Origin: Bordetella bronchialis
GTDB lineage: Bacteria > Pseudomonadota > Gammaproteobacteria > Burkholderiales > Burkholderiaceae_B
Direction: 5' to 3'
DNA: 64,000 nt
Assembly: GCF_001676705.1 (NCBI RefSeq)
Contig: NZ_CP016170.1
Span: forward strand, 4,278,001-4,342,000
The position numbers and the translations under genes are program-made. The notes under the pieces were generated by a model. It searched no databases. It was not told where the DNA came from and saw only the letters and a list, made by a program, of their open reading frames with translations. Below are positions 44,169 to 52,948 of this stretch, one piece after another (positions within the stretch are counted from its first letter, which is position 1; each line of letters opens with the position of its first letter).

Positions 44169-45965
44169 ATGTCTATCACTGTCGGAGACTTCATCGTCGA
44201 ACGCCTGCACGCCTGGGGCGTGCGCCGCATCTACGGCTACCCGGGCGACGGCATCAACGGCGTGTTCGGCGCGTTGAGCCGCGCGCAAGGCAAGATCGAA
44301 TTCGTCCAGGCGCGCCATGAGGAAATGGCGGCCTTCATGGCCTCGGCCCACGCCAAGTTCACGGGCGAGCTGGGTGTCTGCATCGCGACCTCCGGCCCGG
44401 GCGCATCGCACCTGATCACCGGCATGTACGACGCCCGCATGGACCATATGCCCGTGCTGGCCATCGTCGGCCAGCAGGCGCGCGCCGCGCTGGGCGGCCA
44501 TTACCAGCAGGAGCTGGACCTGGTGTCGATGTTCAAGGACGTGGCCGCCGGTTTCGTCCAGCAGGCCAGCGTGCCCGCCCAGGTCCGGCACCTGGTGGAC
44601 CGCGCCATCCGCACCGCGCTGGGACAGAAGCTGGTCACCGCCATCGTGCTGCCCAACGATCTGCAGGACCTGCCCTACGAGGAGCCCGGCCGCAAGCACG
44701 GCACGGTGCACTCCGGCGTCGGCTACCGGACGCCCCGCACCGTACCCTATGCCGAAGACCTGCAACGCGCGGCCGACGTTCTGAATGCCGGCAAGAAGGT
44801 GGCGATCCTGGTCGGCGCCGGCGCCCTGCATGCCACCGATGAAGTGATCGCCGTGGCGGACCGGCTGGGCGCGGGCGTGGCCAAGGCGCTGCTGGGCAAG
44901 GCCGCCCTGCCCGACGACTTGCCCTGGGTCACGGGATCCATCGGCCTGCTGGGCACGGAGCCCAGCTACAAACTGATGACCGAGTGCGACACGCTGCTGA
45001 TGATAGGCTCCGGCTTTCCCTATTCGGAATTCATGCCGAAGGAAGGCCAGGCGCGTGGCGTGCAGATCGACATCAAGCCCGATATGCTGAGCCTGCGCTA
45101 TCCCATGGAAGTCAATCTGGTCGGCGACAGCGCGGAAACCCTGCGCGAACTGCTGCCCTTGCTGCGGCCGCGCGAGGATAACGCCTGGCGCAAGTCCATC
45201 GAAGGCTGGACGGCGGACTGGTGGCAGAAACTGGAAAAGCGCGCGCTGGCCGACGCCGAAGGCGGCGTCAATCCGCAGCGCACGGTGTGGGAGTTGTCGC
45301 CACGCGTCCCCTCGGACGCCATCGTCACCAGCGATTCCGGCTCGGTGGCCAACTGGTACGCGCGCGACCTGAAAGTCCGGCGCGGCATGATGTGCTCGCT
45401 CTCCGGCGGGCTCGCCTCCATGGGGGCCGCCGTGCCCTACGCCATCGCCGCCAAATTCGCCTATCCGCGCCGGCCCGTCATCGCGCTTGTGGGCGACGGC
45501 GCCATGCAGATGAACAACATGGCCGAGCTGATCACCGTGGCCAAGTACTGGAAGCAATGGGAAGATCCGCGCTGGATCTGCATGGTCCTGAACAACGCCG
45601 ACCTGAACCAGGTCACCTGGGAACAGCGCGTGATGGAAGGCGACCCCAAGTTCGAAGCCTCGCAGAACATCCCTTCCGTGCCCTATCACCAGTTCGCCGA
45701 GACCATAGGCCTGCGCGGCCTGTACGTCGACCGCGCCGATGCCATGGGCGCGGCCTGGGACCAGGCCCTGGCCTCGGACCGCCCCGTGGTCATCGAAGTA
45801 AAAAGCGACCCCAACGTTCCGCCGCTGCCGCCGCACATCACCCTGGCGCAGGCCAAGGCCTTCGCCACCACGCTGGTCAAGGGCGACCCGGATCAAGGCC
45901 ACGTGATACTGAATACCGCCAAGCAGGTGCTGGGCAGCGTGTTGCCGGGACGCAAGGACAAATAA
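44169..45965 (+). CDS. Thiamine-pyrophosphate enzyme, pyruvate oxidase/acetolactate synthase-like (YdaP type)
   Basis: A 598-residue ThDP enzyme. The N-terminal Pyr domain has YGYPGDGINGVFGAL and the catalytic Glu in QARHEEMAAFMASA (near residue 52), the middle domain resembles the FAD/nucleotide fold, and the C-terminal PP domain has the ThDP motif GDGAMQMNNMAELITVAKYW...NN near residue 442. Members of this branch (B. subtilis YdaP, pyruvate oxidase-like) are induced by general stress. GGAGCAAGG precedes the ATG at 44169. It is followed 63 bases later by an SDR. The reaction, probably on pyruvate, is inferred. Confidence 0.9.
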   Translation: MSITVGDFIVERLHAWGVRRIYGYPGDGINGVFGALSRAQGKIEFVQARHEEMAAFMASAHAKFTGELGVCIATSGPGASHLITGMYDARMDHMPVLAIVGQQARAALGGHYQQELDLVSMFKDVAAGFVQQASVPAQVRHLVDRAIRTALGQKLVTAIVLPNDLQDLPYEEPGRKHGTVHSGVGYRTPRTVPYAEDLQRAADVLNAGKKVAILVGAGALHATDEVIAVADRLGAGVAKALLGKAALPDDLPWVTGSIGLLGTEPSYKLMTECDTLLMIGSGFPYSEFMPKEGQARGVQIDIKPDMLSLRYPMEVNLVGDSAETLRELLPLLRPREDNAWRKSIEGWTADWWQKLEKRALADAEGGVNPQRTVWELSPRVPSDAIVTSDSGSVANWYARDLKVRRGMMCSLSGGLASMGAAVPYAIAAKFAYPRRPVIALVGDGAMQMNNMAELITVAKYWKQWEDPRWICMVLNNADLNQVTWEQRVMEGDPKFEASQNIPSVPYHQFAETIGLRGLYVDRADAMGAAWDQALASDRPVVIEVKSDPNVPPLPPHITLAQAKAFATTLVKGDPDQGHVILNTAKQVLGSVLPGRKDK

Positions 45966-46028
45966 GGACTTGCCCCGGGACGGGATCGAAGGGCAAACCA
46001 CGCAGGCCGATCACAGGCGGAGGACCGC

Positions 46029-47030
46029 ATGCTTCATCGTAAACACGTCATCCGGACGGTCGCCATCACCGGCGCCAGCGCCGGCGTGGGCCGCGCCACG
46101 GCCCTGGAATTCGCCCGGCGCGGCGCCGACGTCGCCCTGCTGGCCCGCGATGCCGATGCCCTGGAAGCCACGGCGCGGGAGGTCCGCCAGCACGGCGTGC
46201 GCGCCCTGGCGATACCGGTCGATGTCGCCGATGCCGCGGCCGTGCAGCGGGCGGCGGACCAGGTCGAAGGTGAGCTGGGGCCCATCGATGCATGGATCAA
46301 CAACGCCATGCTGACCGTGTTCTCGCCCTTCGTGAAGCTGTCGCCGGAAGAATACGAGCGCGTGACGGCGGTGACCTACCTGGGCCAGGTCTACGGGACG
46401 ATGGCGGCCCTGCGCCACATGCGGCCGCGCAACCACGGCACCATCGTGCAGGTGGGCTCCGCCCTGGCTTACCGCGCCATTCCCTTGCAATCGGCGTACT
46501 GCGGCGCCAAGCACGGCGTGCGCGGCTTCACCGACTCGCTGCGCAGCGAGCTCCTGCACGACCGCAGCCGCATCCACCTGACCATGGTGCAGCTGCCGGC
46601 CCTGAATACGCCGCAGTTCGACTGGGCGGAATGCCACGTGGCCTACGCGCCGCGGCCCGTGCCGCCCATTTTCCAGCCGGAAGTCGCGGCACGGGCCATC
46701 GTGTGGGCGGCCATGCATCGGCGGCGCGAAGTCCATGTCGGGATGCCGACCATCAAGGCCATCGTCGCCAACAAGTTCTTCCCTGGACTGCTGGATCGCT
46801 ACCTGGCGCTGACCAACTACGCGGCACAGCAGCGCACGCCATTGGCGCCGGCGCCGCGCGTGAGCAACCTGTGGCGGCCCGTTCCCGGACGCCACGCCGC
46901 CCATGGATCCTTCGACGATGTCGCGCGCCCGCATAGCGGCGCCTTGTGGGCCTCCACGCACCGGGTTGCGGTGGCGGGCGGCGGGCTCGCGCTCGGCGCC
47001 CTGCTTTGGGCCATGCTGAAAAAGCGCTGA
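46029..47030 (+). CDS. Short-chain dehydrogenase/reductase with C-terminal membrane helix
   Basis: A 333-residue SDR. TGASAGVG begins near residue 14 and the catalytic Tyr-x3-Lys lies in SAYCGAKHGVRG. The usual NNAG reads NNAM here. A C-terminal extension of about 100 residues ends in a hydrophobic helix (VAVAGGGLALGALLWAMLKKR), suggesting membrane anchoring. GCGGAGGA precedes the ATG at 46029. It sits just after the ThDP enzyme; both may be one stress-related transcript. It is a distant paralogue of the SDR at 19413. Confidence 0.9.
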   Translation: MLHRKHVIRTVAITGASAGVGRATALEFARRGADVALLARDADALEATAREVRQHGVRALAIPVDVADAAAVQRAADQVEGELGPIDAWINNAMLTVFSPFVKLSPEEYERVTAVTYLGQVYGTMAALRHMRPRNHGTIVQVGSALAYRAIPLQSAYCGAKHGVRGFTDSLRSELLHDRSRIHLTMVQLPALNTPQFDWAECHVAYAPRPVPPIFQPEVAARAIVWAAMHRRREVHVGMPTIKAIVANKFFPGLLDRYLALTNYAAQQRTPLAPAPRVSNLWRPVPGRHAAHGSFDDVARPHSGALWASTHRVAVAGGGLALGALLWAMLKKR

Positions 47031-47148
47031 CACCGTCGCCGGCCTGCCGGCCGGATTCGCATAAGACCCCGCCCGAAGACGCGCACCTCGCGGCTTCCTG
47101 CCAAGCGCGCCGCGCCATTCTCCACGAATCGTCATCCGTGGATTGACA

Positions 47149-47166
47149 GTCCGGATATTGCCGGAC
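47149..47166. promoter_or_regulatory. Inverted repeat overlapping a TTGACA box upstream of an MFS gene
   Basis: GTCCGG-ATATTG-CCGGAC (47149-47166) directly follows TTGACA (47143-47148). No good -10 box stands 16-18 bases downstream, so the promoter is uncertain; the palindrome may be an operator for the gene at 47272. Confidence 0.35.
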
Positions 47167-47271
47167 ACCGGGTCTGCCCGCACCATGTCCATGCGTACCC
47201 GATGGGGCTTCCCCATACGCGGTGGCAGCGGCGGCGCGCATGCCGGCCGCCGATGACATGGAGACTGGCTT

Positions 47272-48648
47272 ATGCAGCACGCGCCCCGTACCGGCCGATA
47301 CCGGTATCTGATTTTCTTCTCGGTCTTCATTCTTGCACTGATCAATTACATAGACCGGGGCGCGATCGCCTTCGCGTCCACGGCCATCACCGGCGAGTTC
47401 GGATTCGACAAGGCCGCATGGGGCTCCATACTTGGTTTTTTCGGCTACGGCTATATGTTCGGCGCCCTGTTCGGCGGCATGGCCGTCGACCGCATCGGCG
47501 CGCGCCGCCTGTGGCTGGTGGCGGGCATCGCCTGGTCCGCCTTCGAGATCCTGACGGCCTTCGCCGGGGAAATCGGCCTGGCCATCATGGGCGGCAGCGC
47601 GCTGGCGGGATTCGCCGTCATACGCATTGCCTTCGGCTTCACGGAAGGTCCGGCGTATTCGGTGATCAACAAGACCATCTCGCGCTGGTCGCCCGGCCAG
47701 GAGCGCGGATGGGCCTTGTCCCTGGCGCTGCTGAGTTCGCCGCTGGGCGCCATGCTTACCGCGCCGGTGGCCGTGGGCCTGTTGTCCTGGACCGGCAGCT
47801 GGCGCACGGCCTTCATCGTGCTGGGCGTGACCAGCCTGGTCGCCCTGCTCGCGATCATGCGCTATTTCACCAGCGGCCCGGAAGAGAACCCGCGCGTGTC
47901 GGCGGGAGAACTGGCCTACATCCAGGGCGACGCGCGGACCGCCGCGCCGCCATCCCGCCCGGCGGCCGCGGCCGGCGCCTGGCGGCGTTTCTTCTCCAAT
48001 CCCACGCTGGTCTGCAACGCGCTGGGCTACTTCGCCTATGACTACGTCATTTTCTTGCTGCTGACCTGGACGCCCAAGTATCTGCACGACCAGTTCAACT
48101 TCGATCTGGGCTCGCTGTGGTATGTGGGCATGATTCCCTGGGTGGGCGCATGCGTCGCCATCCTGGTGGGGGGCCGGCTGTCGGATTGGCTGCTGCGCAG
48201 GACAGGCAGCTTTTTCGTCGGGCGCAGTTGCCTCGCGGCGGCATCGCTGCTGCTCACGGCGGTTTTCTTCTGGATGATGACGCGCGTGTCGTCGTCGGCG
48301 GCGGTGATCGCCCTGATGGCGCTGGCCAACACCTTCAGCACCTTGCCCAATTCCATCTACTGGGCGGTGATCATCGATTCGGTGCCCGCCGACCAGGTCG
48401 GCGCCTTCAGCGGCATCACGCATTGCATCGCCAACACCGGCGCGATCATCGCCCCGACGCTTGCCGGCTACCTGGCGTCGGCCTATGGCTATCCGGCGAT
48501 CTTCACCGGCGCGGCGGTAGTGGCATTCCTGGCCATGATCGCCATGCTGGCGGTCCGGCCGGGTGGACAAACGCCAAGGCCGGGCCCCGCGTACTGGCCC
48601 GATATCGCGGGAGGCAATCCACCGCGAGCCGGCAGCCGGAATGGTTAG
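47272..48648 (+). CDS. MFS transporter, anion:cation symporter (ACS) family
   Basis: A 458-residue major facilitator with 12 helices. Helix 1 has the ACS motif ALINYIDRGAIAFAS, followed by GSILGFFGYGYMFGALFGGMAVDRIGARR and GFTEGPAYSVINKTISRW in helix 4-5, features of hexuronate/galactonate/glucarate transporters. Its stop overlaps the convergent LysR stop. It lies beside an enolase-superfamily enzyme gene and its LysR regulator, so it probably imports the sugar acid or related acid they act on. Confidence 0.92.
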   Translation: MQHAPRTGRYRYLIFFSVFILALINYIDRGAIAFASTAITGEFGFDKAAWGSILGFFGYGYMFGALFGGMAVDRIGARRLWLVAGIAWSAFEILTAFAGEIGLAIMGGSALAGFAVIRIAFGFTEGPAYSVINKTISRWSPGQERGWALSLALLSSPLGAMLTAPVAVGLLSWTGSWRTAFIVLGVTSLVALLAIMRYFTSGPEENPRVSAGELAYIQGDARTAAPPSRPAAAAGAWRRFFSNPTLVCNALGYFAYDYVIFLLLTWTPKYLHDQFNFDLGSLWYVGMIPWVGACVAILVGGRLSDWLLRRTGSFFVGRSCLAAASLLLTAVFFWMMTRVSSSAAVIALMALANTFSTLPNSIYWAVIIDSVPADQVGAFSGITHCIANTGAIIAPTLAGYLASAYGYPAIFTGAAVVAFLAMIAMLAVRPGGQTPRPGPAYWPDIAGGNPPRAGSRNG

Positions 48649-49553
48649 CGCGCGAAGGGACCGGACGCGAACCGGTCCTTCAGGAATTGCAGGCAGACAC
48701 GCACCTTGGCGGAACTGGCCTGCCGATGCGTCGTCACCGCCCACACATCGGCGGGCCAGTCATAGCCGGCCAGCACGCGCACCATCTCGCCACTGGCCAG
48801 GCTCTCGGCGCAGTCCCATTCGGACGCGCGGATGATGCCGTGCCCGGCCAGCGCCCATTGCCAGATGATGTCGTTGTTATTGGAGGACAAGGGCCCATGC
48901 ACCTTGACCGTATGCATGTCACCGCCGCGCTGCAGGCGCCACGTGCCAAGCGGCTGGTCGCGTTCCCGGAAGGCCAGGCAGGCATGCTCGCGAAGGTCCT
49001 GGGGTTCGGCGGGCATGCCACGCCGCGCGATATACGCCGGCGAGGCGCACAGTATGCGCCGGCTGCCGGCCAGCCGGTGCGCGATCAGGTGCGGCTCGGG
49101 TACCGCGCCGATACGGATGTCCAGGTCGATCGACTCCGCGATGAGATCGACAGGCCTGTCCACCACGACCAGCGAGAAATCGAGAAACGGATAGCGCAGC
49201 GAAAGCTCGGACAGTGCCGGCGTCAAAAGCCTGCGTCCCAGGCGGAAGCTCGCGCTGATGCGCACAGTGCCGCGCGGCTCGGTGCGCACCGCGGATACCG
49301 CGCCCTGCATCTCGTGGGCGGCATCGAGCATGGACAAGGCCCATCGAAGAATGGCCTGGCCATCGTCTGTCAACACGGCCTGGCGCGTCGTGCGATGCAA
49401 CAGCGAGCAGCCCAGCACGCGCTCGAGAATGGCCATGCGCTTGCTGACGTAGGAAGACGAAGCGCCGAGCTCCGCCGCGCAGCGCGCGAAGCTGCCCAGC
49501 CGCACGACGGTGCAGAAAATCTGGAGATCGCGCAGTTCGGGAAATGTCTCCAT
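48645..49553 (-). CDS. LysR-family transcriptional regulator
   Basis: A 302-residue LysR protein with the HTH at residues 10-50 (SFARCAAELGASSSYVSKRMAILERVLG), close to the TtdR/DmlR branch that controls hydroxy-acid use. It is divergent from the enolase-superfamily gene at 49666 across 112 bases that include a perfect palindrome at 49621-49636, and convergent with the MFS gene. It most likely controls the enolase-superfamily gene and possibly the transporter. Confidence 0.92.
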   Translation of the reverse strand: METFPELRDLQIFCTVVRLGSFARCAAELGASSSYVSKRMAILERVLGCSLLHRTTRQAVLTDDGQAILRWALSMLDAAHEMQGAVSAVRTEPRGTVRISASFRLGRRLLTPALSELSLRYPFLDFSLVVVDRPVDLIAESIDLDIRIGAVPEPHLIAHRLAGSRRILCASPAYIARRGMPAEPQDLREHACLAFRERDQPLGTWRLQRGGDMHTVKVHGPLSSNNNDIIWQWALAGHGIIRASEWDCAESLASGEMVRVLAGYDWPADVWAVTTHRQASSAKVRVCLQFLKDRFASGPFAR

Positions 49554-49620
49554 GCCAGCCCACGAATTCCGAGCGGCACGACGCGAAGCCGGCCAGTGCC
49601 GCGAAGCCCGCGCAGTTTAA

Positions 49621-49636
49621 CAGGCAGGCCTGCCTG
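49621..49636. promoter_or_regulatory. Perfect 16-base palindrome between LysR and enolase-superfamily genes
   Basis: CAGGCAGGCCTGCCTG is exactly self-complementary, 30 bases upstream of the start at 49666 and within the divergent promoter region. It may be an operator. It does not follow the usual T-N11-A LysR pattern, so another protein, or a hairpin in the leader, is possible. Confidence 0.4.
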
Positions 49637-49665
49637 GCCCGCCGCAACACCGACAAAGGAATCCC

Positions 49666-50820
49666 ATGCGAGTCGACCACATCGAAGTCATACCCCTGGA
49701 CATGCAGCTAGGCGAAGTATTCAAGGGCGGCACCTACCAGGTGGCATCCAGGCCAACCCTGGTGACGCGCGTCTACCTGGAAAACGGCATCGTCGGCGAA
49801 ACCTACGGTGGCGATGAATTCCATACGCAAAAGGAAATCGTCGCCGTGATGCGCGACCATCTGGCACCGGTGCTGGTGGGGCAGGACGTGCGGGACTTCC
49901 AGCGCCTGTGGGAGTCCATGTTCCATATCGACGTGGACCTGGGCAACCGCGGCCTGCACCAGCTGGACATGCATCCGCGCGGCATCCTGATGCAGGCCAT
50001 CAGCGGCCTGGACAACGCCATGTGGGACGCCCGCGGCAAGCTGTACGGCGCGCCCGTCTACAAGCTGCTGGGCGGGGTGCGCGAGCGCGTCCCGGTGATC
50101 TCGATAGGCGGCTATTACCCCAAGGATGGCGGCGACCCCCTGAAAGCGATTGCCGACGAGGTACGCAGCGTGCGCGACGCCGGCTGCATCGGGATAAAGA
50201 TGAAGGTGGGGCGCGCCAGCCTGGAGCAGGACCTGGAGCGCGTGCGCGCCGCGCGCAAGGAAGGCGGCAAGGACTTCGTCATCGCGGTCGACGCCAACCA
50301 GGGCTGGGACCCGCTGGACGCCGTGAAATTCTGCGTCGCCATGGAACGGGCGCAACTGGACGTGCGGTGGATGGAGGAACCGGTCAAATGGTACGACCAG
50401 ACCGACGGTCTGCGCCTGCTGGCCAGCAAGACGTCCATTCCCATCAACGCGGGACAGGGGGAAATCACCGGGCGGGCCTGCCGCGACCTGATCGACAAAG
50501 GGGGCGTGAACATCCTGAACCTGGATTGCACGCTGTGCGGCGGCGTCACCGAATGGCAGCGCGTCGCCGGCATGGCGAAGCTGATGAACGTGGAAATGGC
50601 CCACCACGAGGAACCGCAGGTGGCGGTGCACTTGATCGCCGCCAACCCGCACGCGCTGTTCGTCGAGATCTTCGCCAACCGCAAGCGCGATCCCCTGCTA
50701 TGGGAATTGCCCGAGGGCTTTCCGGACATCCGCGATGGCTATATGCAGGTTCCCCAATCCCCGGGCCTGGGCGTGCGGCTGCGACCGGAAGTCATCGAAC
50801 GCTTCCGCTGCGACCGCTAG
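49666..50820 (+). CDS. Mandelate racemase/muconate lactonizing enzyme (enolase superfamily)
   Basis: A 384-residue enzyme of the enolase superfamily, which abstract a proton next to a carboxylate with a magnesium-bound intermediate. The catalytic KxK is in GIKMKVG (about residue 185), metal ligands are Asp in VDANQGW, Glu in MEEPVKW and Glu in NAGQGEITG, and HHEEP lies near residue 308. These fit an acid-sugar dehydratase or racemase. AAAGGA precedes the ATG at 49666. With the ACS transporter and LysR next door, an aldonic or hydroxy acid is the likely substrate, not determined. Confidence 0.92.
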   Translation: MRVDHIEVIPLDMQLGEVFKGGTYQVASRPTLVTRVYLENGIVGETYGGDEFHTQKEIVAVMRDHLAPVLVGQDVRDFQRLWESMFHIDVDLGNRGLHQLDMHPRGILMQAISGLDNAMWDARGKLYGAPVYKLLGGVRERVPVISIGGYYPKDGGDPLKAIADEVRSVRDAGCIGIKMKVGRASLEQDLERVRAARKEGGKDFVIAVDANQGWDPLDAVKFCVAMERAQLDVRWMEEPVKWYDQTDGLRLLASKTSIPINAGQGEITGRACRDLIDKGGVNILNLDCTLCGGVTEWQRVAGMAKLMNVEMAHHEEPQVAVHLIAANPHALFVEIFANRKRDPLLWELPEGFPDIRDGYMQVPQSPGLGVRLRPEVIERFRCDR

Positions 50821-50916
50821 CGCGAGTGGCAAGGGGCGCGGCGCTGCCACGAAGGTCGCGGCGGCTGGCGCCCTGATGACCGGCGATGCCGCCGGATGTG
50901 ACGGGAAAGAATTCGA

Positions 50917-51324
50917 TGGCGGAAGGTGTGAGATTCGAACTCACGAGGGCCGTGAAGCCCCGCCGGTTTTCCTTACCCCTATGGCTTTCGCCACCAGGAC
51001 TTGCCTGTTTGCGGGTCTGGACTTTGCCTTCACCGTGGTTCCGTGGGGACGGAACGTTAGGTGGGAGCCGTCAAGTCTCTACACGTTATCGATACGCGGA
51101 GCGGGCCGCAACGCCGCGGACCCGAACCTGCGCCGCCTATGCGGGCAAACCAGCCTTGGAAACTGGCGATCGCCCTGCGCGACCGCGCCGCATCGATCTT
51201 CGCTCGGCGTTACCTCGGAAGCGTCCAGGGGCTTCGCCGAATTTGACTCCTTACATCCCGCGGGTTTCCCCGCTGGCGCTCGATTGAACAAGACCGGTGC
51301 ATTCAACCACTCTGCCAACCTTCC
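50917..51324 (-). tRNA. tRNA-Ser (anticodon UGA), gene interrupted by a group I intron
   Basis: Exon 1 is 51290-51324 (35 bases) and exon 2 is 50917-50971 (55 bases). Joined, they give a 90-base class II tRNA: acceptor GGAAGGT/ACCTTCC, discriminator G, encoded CCA, anticodon stem CCGGT/ACCGG with loop CTTGAAA (anticodon TGA), a long variable arm and T-arm GTGAG-TTCGAAT-CTCAC. The split falls inside the anticodon, after U34. Each half alone would look like a broken tRNA, so standard gene callers may miss it. Read from the minus strand. Confidence 0.95.
50972..51289 (-). ncRNA. Group I intron (IC3-like) in the tRNA-Ser(UGA) anticodon loop
   Basis: A 318-base intron between U34 and G35, ending in G as group I introns do. 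The conserved core is present in order on the minus strand: P segment GTCAAATTCGGCGAAGCC (51230-51247), Q segment GGTAACGCCGAGCGAAG (51198-51214), R segment GTGTAGAGACTTGACGGC (51067-51084) and S segment GGTGAAGGCAAAGTCC (51019-51034). A P2 hairpin GCGGG-GAAA-CCCGC and a P9 hairpin TGGC-GAAA-GCCA (50982-50993) carry GAAA loops. The guide GAG (51279-51281) can pair with exon CUU, leaving the splice-site U-G wobble. It parallels the Azoarcus tRNA-Ile intron nearly element for element, with a larger P6 region. No endonuclease gene inside. Confidence 0.95.
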
Positions 51325-51360
51325 ACGGGCGGGATTGTATCGGATTTCGGCCCCGCGGCA

Positions 51361-52893
51361 TTACGCGCGGGGGTTGAACGGATCCTTGATTCCGGCCCCC
51401 GTATCGATCCACACGCTCTTGGTTTCGGTGAACTCGTAGATGGCGTGCAGGCCGTTTTCCCGGCCGATGCCGCTTTCCTTCATCCCGCCGAAGGGCGTCG
51501 CCCAGTTGGTGCGCCGGTAAGTATTGACCCACACCGTGCCGGCGCGCAGGCGGCGCGCCATGCGGTGGGCGCGCTTCACGTCATGGGTCCAGACCCCGGC
51601 GGCCAGGCCATAGCGCGTGTCGTTGGCGATACGTACCGCATCGTCCTCGTCGCGGAACGGTATCAGGCACAGCACGGGGCCGAACACTTCTTCCTGCGCG
51701 ATGCGCATATCGTTGCGCACGCCGCCGAAAATCGTCGGTTCGATGAACAGGCCGCGCGCCAGCCCGGGATCCGCCGGCGGCTTGCCGCCGGACAGCAGTA
51801 CCGCGCCCTCTTCCTGTGCCACGCCGATCCAGTGCCGGGTCTTGTCGTACTGGGCCCGGCAGGCCAACGTGCCCATTTCCGTATCCGGGTCCAGCGGATC
51901 GCCCACCCTGATCCGGCGCGTACGGGCGACCAGCCGTTCCGCGAAGGCGTCGTAGATGTCGGCGTGCACCAGGGCGCGCGAGCCCGCCAGGCAGGTCTGG
52001 CCCGTGGCCGCGAAAATGCCCGCCAGCACGCCATTCAGCGCGCTGTCCAGGTCGGCATCCTCGAAGATGATGTTGGGCGACTTGCCGCCCAGCTCCAGGG
52101 ACACGCGCGCCAGGCGCTCCGCCGCCGTGGCCGCGATCTTCTTGCCGACGGCCGTGGAGCCGGTAAAGGCGATCTTGTCCACGCCCGGATGGCCGGCCAG
52201 CGCGGCGCCCACCGCCCCATCCCCGGTGACCACGTTCACCACGCCCGGCGGAAAGCCCGCCGCCTCGAACATTTCCGCCAGCAACAGCGTGGAGATAGGC
52301 GTGATCTCCGAAGGCTTGATCACCACCGTATTGCCCGCCGCCAAGGCTGGGCACAACTTCCAGAAGAGCAGCGACAGCGGGCTGTTCCAGGGCGTGATCG
52401 CGGCGACCACGCCGATGGGCTCGCGCACCGTGAAATTGAACATGTCCGGCACGCTCAAGGGCACGGTCTCGCCATGCATCATCTCGGCGGCGCCGGCGAA
52501 GTAATAGCAGTACGAGGCCAGGGCGCGCGTCTGGCCCAGCACCTCGCGGATCAGTTTGCCGTTTTCCAGGACCTGCACGTTGGCGAGCTCCTGCACGTCG
52601 CCCTCGATCAACTGGCCCAGGCGGCGCAGCAGGCGCGCCCGGTAGGCCGGCAGCCCGCGGGACCACTCGCTGTCCTCGAAGGCCAGGCGGGCCGCCGCCA
52701 CGGCGCGGTCCACGTCCTGCACCGTGGCCGCCGGCGCGCTGGCCCACCCCTGCCCAGTATACGGATCGATGCTGTCGAACGCGCGCCCATCGGCGGCGTC
52801 GGTCCAGGCGCCGCCGATCAACATGCGGTACGCGCGATGCGGCCTGGCACGCAGGTCGGCCGGTACGGTGCCCGTCGGGGTGGGTGCGTTCAT
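51361..52893 (-). CDS. NAD(P)-dependent aldehyde dehydrogenase
   Basis: A 510-residue aldehyde dehydrogenase. The catalytic residues are Glu in SLELGGKSPNII (about 265) and Cys in ATGQTCLAGSR (about 299), and the cofactor segment FTGSTAVGKKI precedes them; the Asn of PWNSPL is near 168. The start at 52893 has AAGGAGA upstream. It is the last gene of the hyuA-hyuB-Bug-ALDH unit, 55 bases after the Bug gene, so it may oxidise an aldehyde from the same pathway. Downstream, 36 bases later, lies the split tRNA-Ser on the same strand. Confidence 0.95.
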   Translation of the reverse strand: MNAPTPTGTVPADLRARPHRAYRMLIGGAWTDAADGRAFDSIDPYTGQGWASAPAATVQDVDRAVAAARLAFEDSEWSRGLPAYRARLLRRLGQLIEGDVQELANVQVLENGKLIREVLGQTRALASYCYYFAGAAEMMHGETVPLSVPDMFNFTVREPIGVVAAITPWNSPLSLLFWKLCPALAAGNTVVIKPSEITPISTLLLAEMFEAAGFPPGVVNVVTGDGAVGAALAGHPGVDKIAFTGSTAVGKKIAATAAERLARVSLELGGKSPNIIFEDADLDSALNGVLAGIFAATGQTCLAGSRALVHADIYDAFAERLVARTRRIRVGDPLDPDTEMGTLACRAQYDKTRHWIGVAQEEGAVLLSGGKPPADPGLARGLFIEPTIFGGVRNDMRIAQEEVFGPVLCLIPFRDEDDAVRIANDTRYGLAAGVWTHDVKRAHRMARRLRAGTVWVNTYRRTNWATPFGGMKESGIGRENGLHAIYEFTETKSVWIDTGAGIKDPFNPRA

Positions 52894-52948
52894 CCTGTTG
52901 TCTCCTTCGATATCGTTGTGCCGGAGGTCCCTGGCGCCGCGCCCGGCG

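Noticed and set aside
47143..47170. A full sigma-70 promoter at the TTGACA box before the MFS gene
   Set aside because: No acceptable -10 sequence occurs 16-18 bases downstream, so only the inverted repeat is reported.
50917..50971. tRNA-Ser half as a truncated pseudogene or island attachment remnant
   Set aside because: The missing 5' half is present at 51290-51324 in the correct order and strand, the joined tRNA is perfect, and the insert has a full group I core.
50735..51439. A 234-codon open frame on the plus strand covering the split tRNA-Ser
   Set aside because: It runs antisense through the tRNA exons and the group I intron core, and has no ribosome-binding site or recognisable domain. 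The conserved RNA structure on the minus strand explains the sequence.
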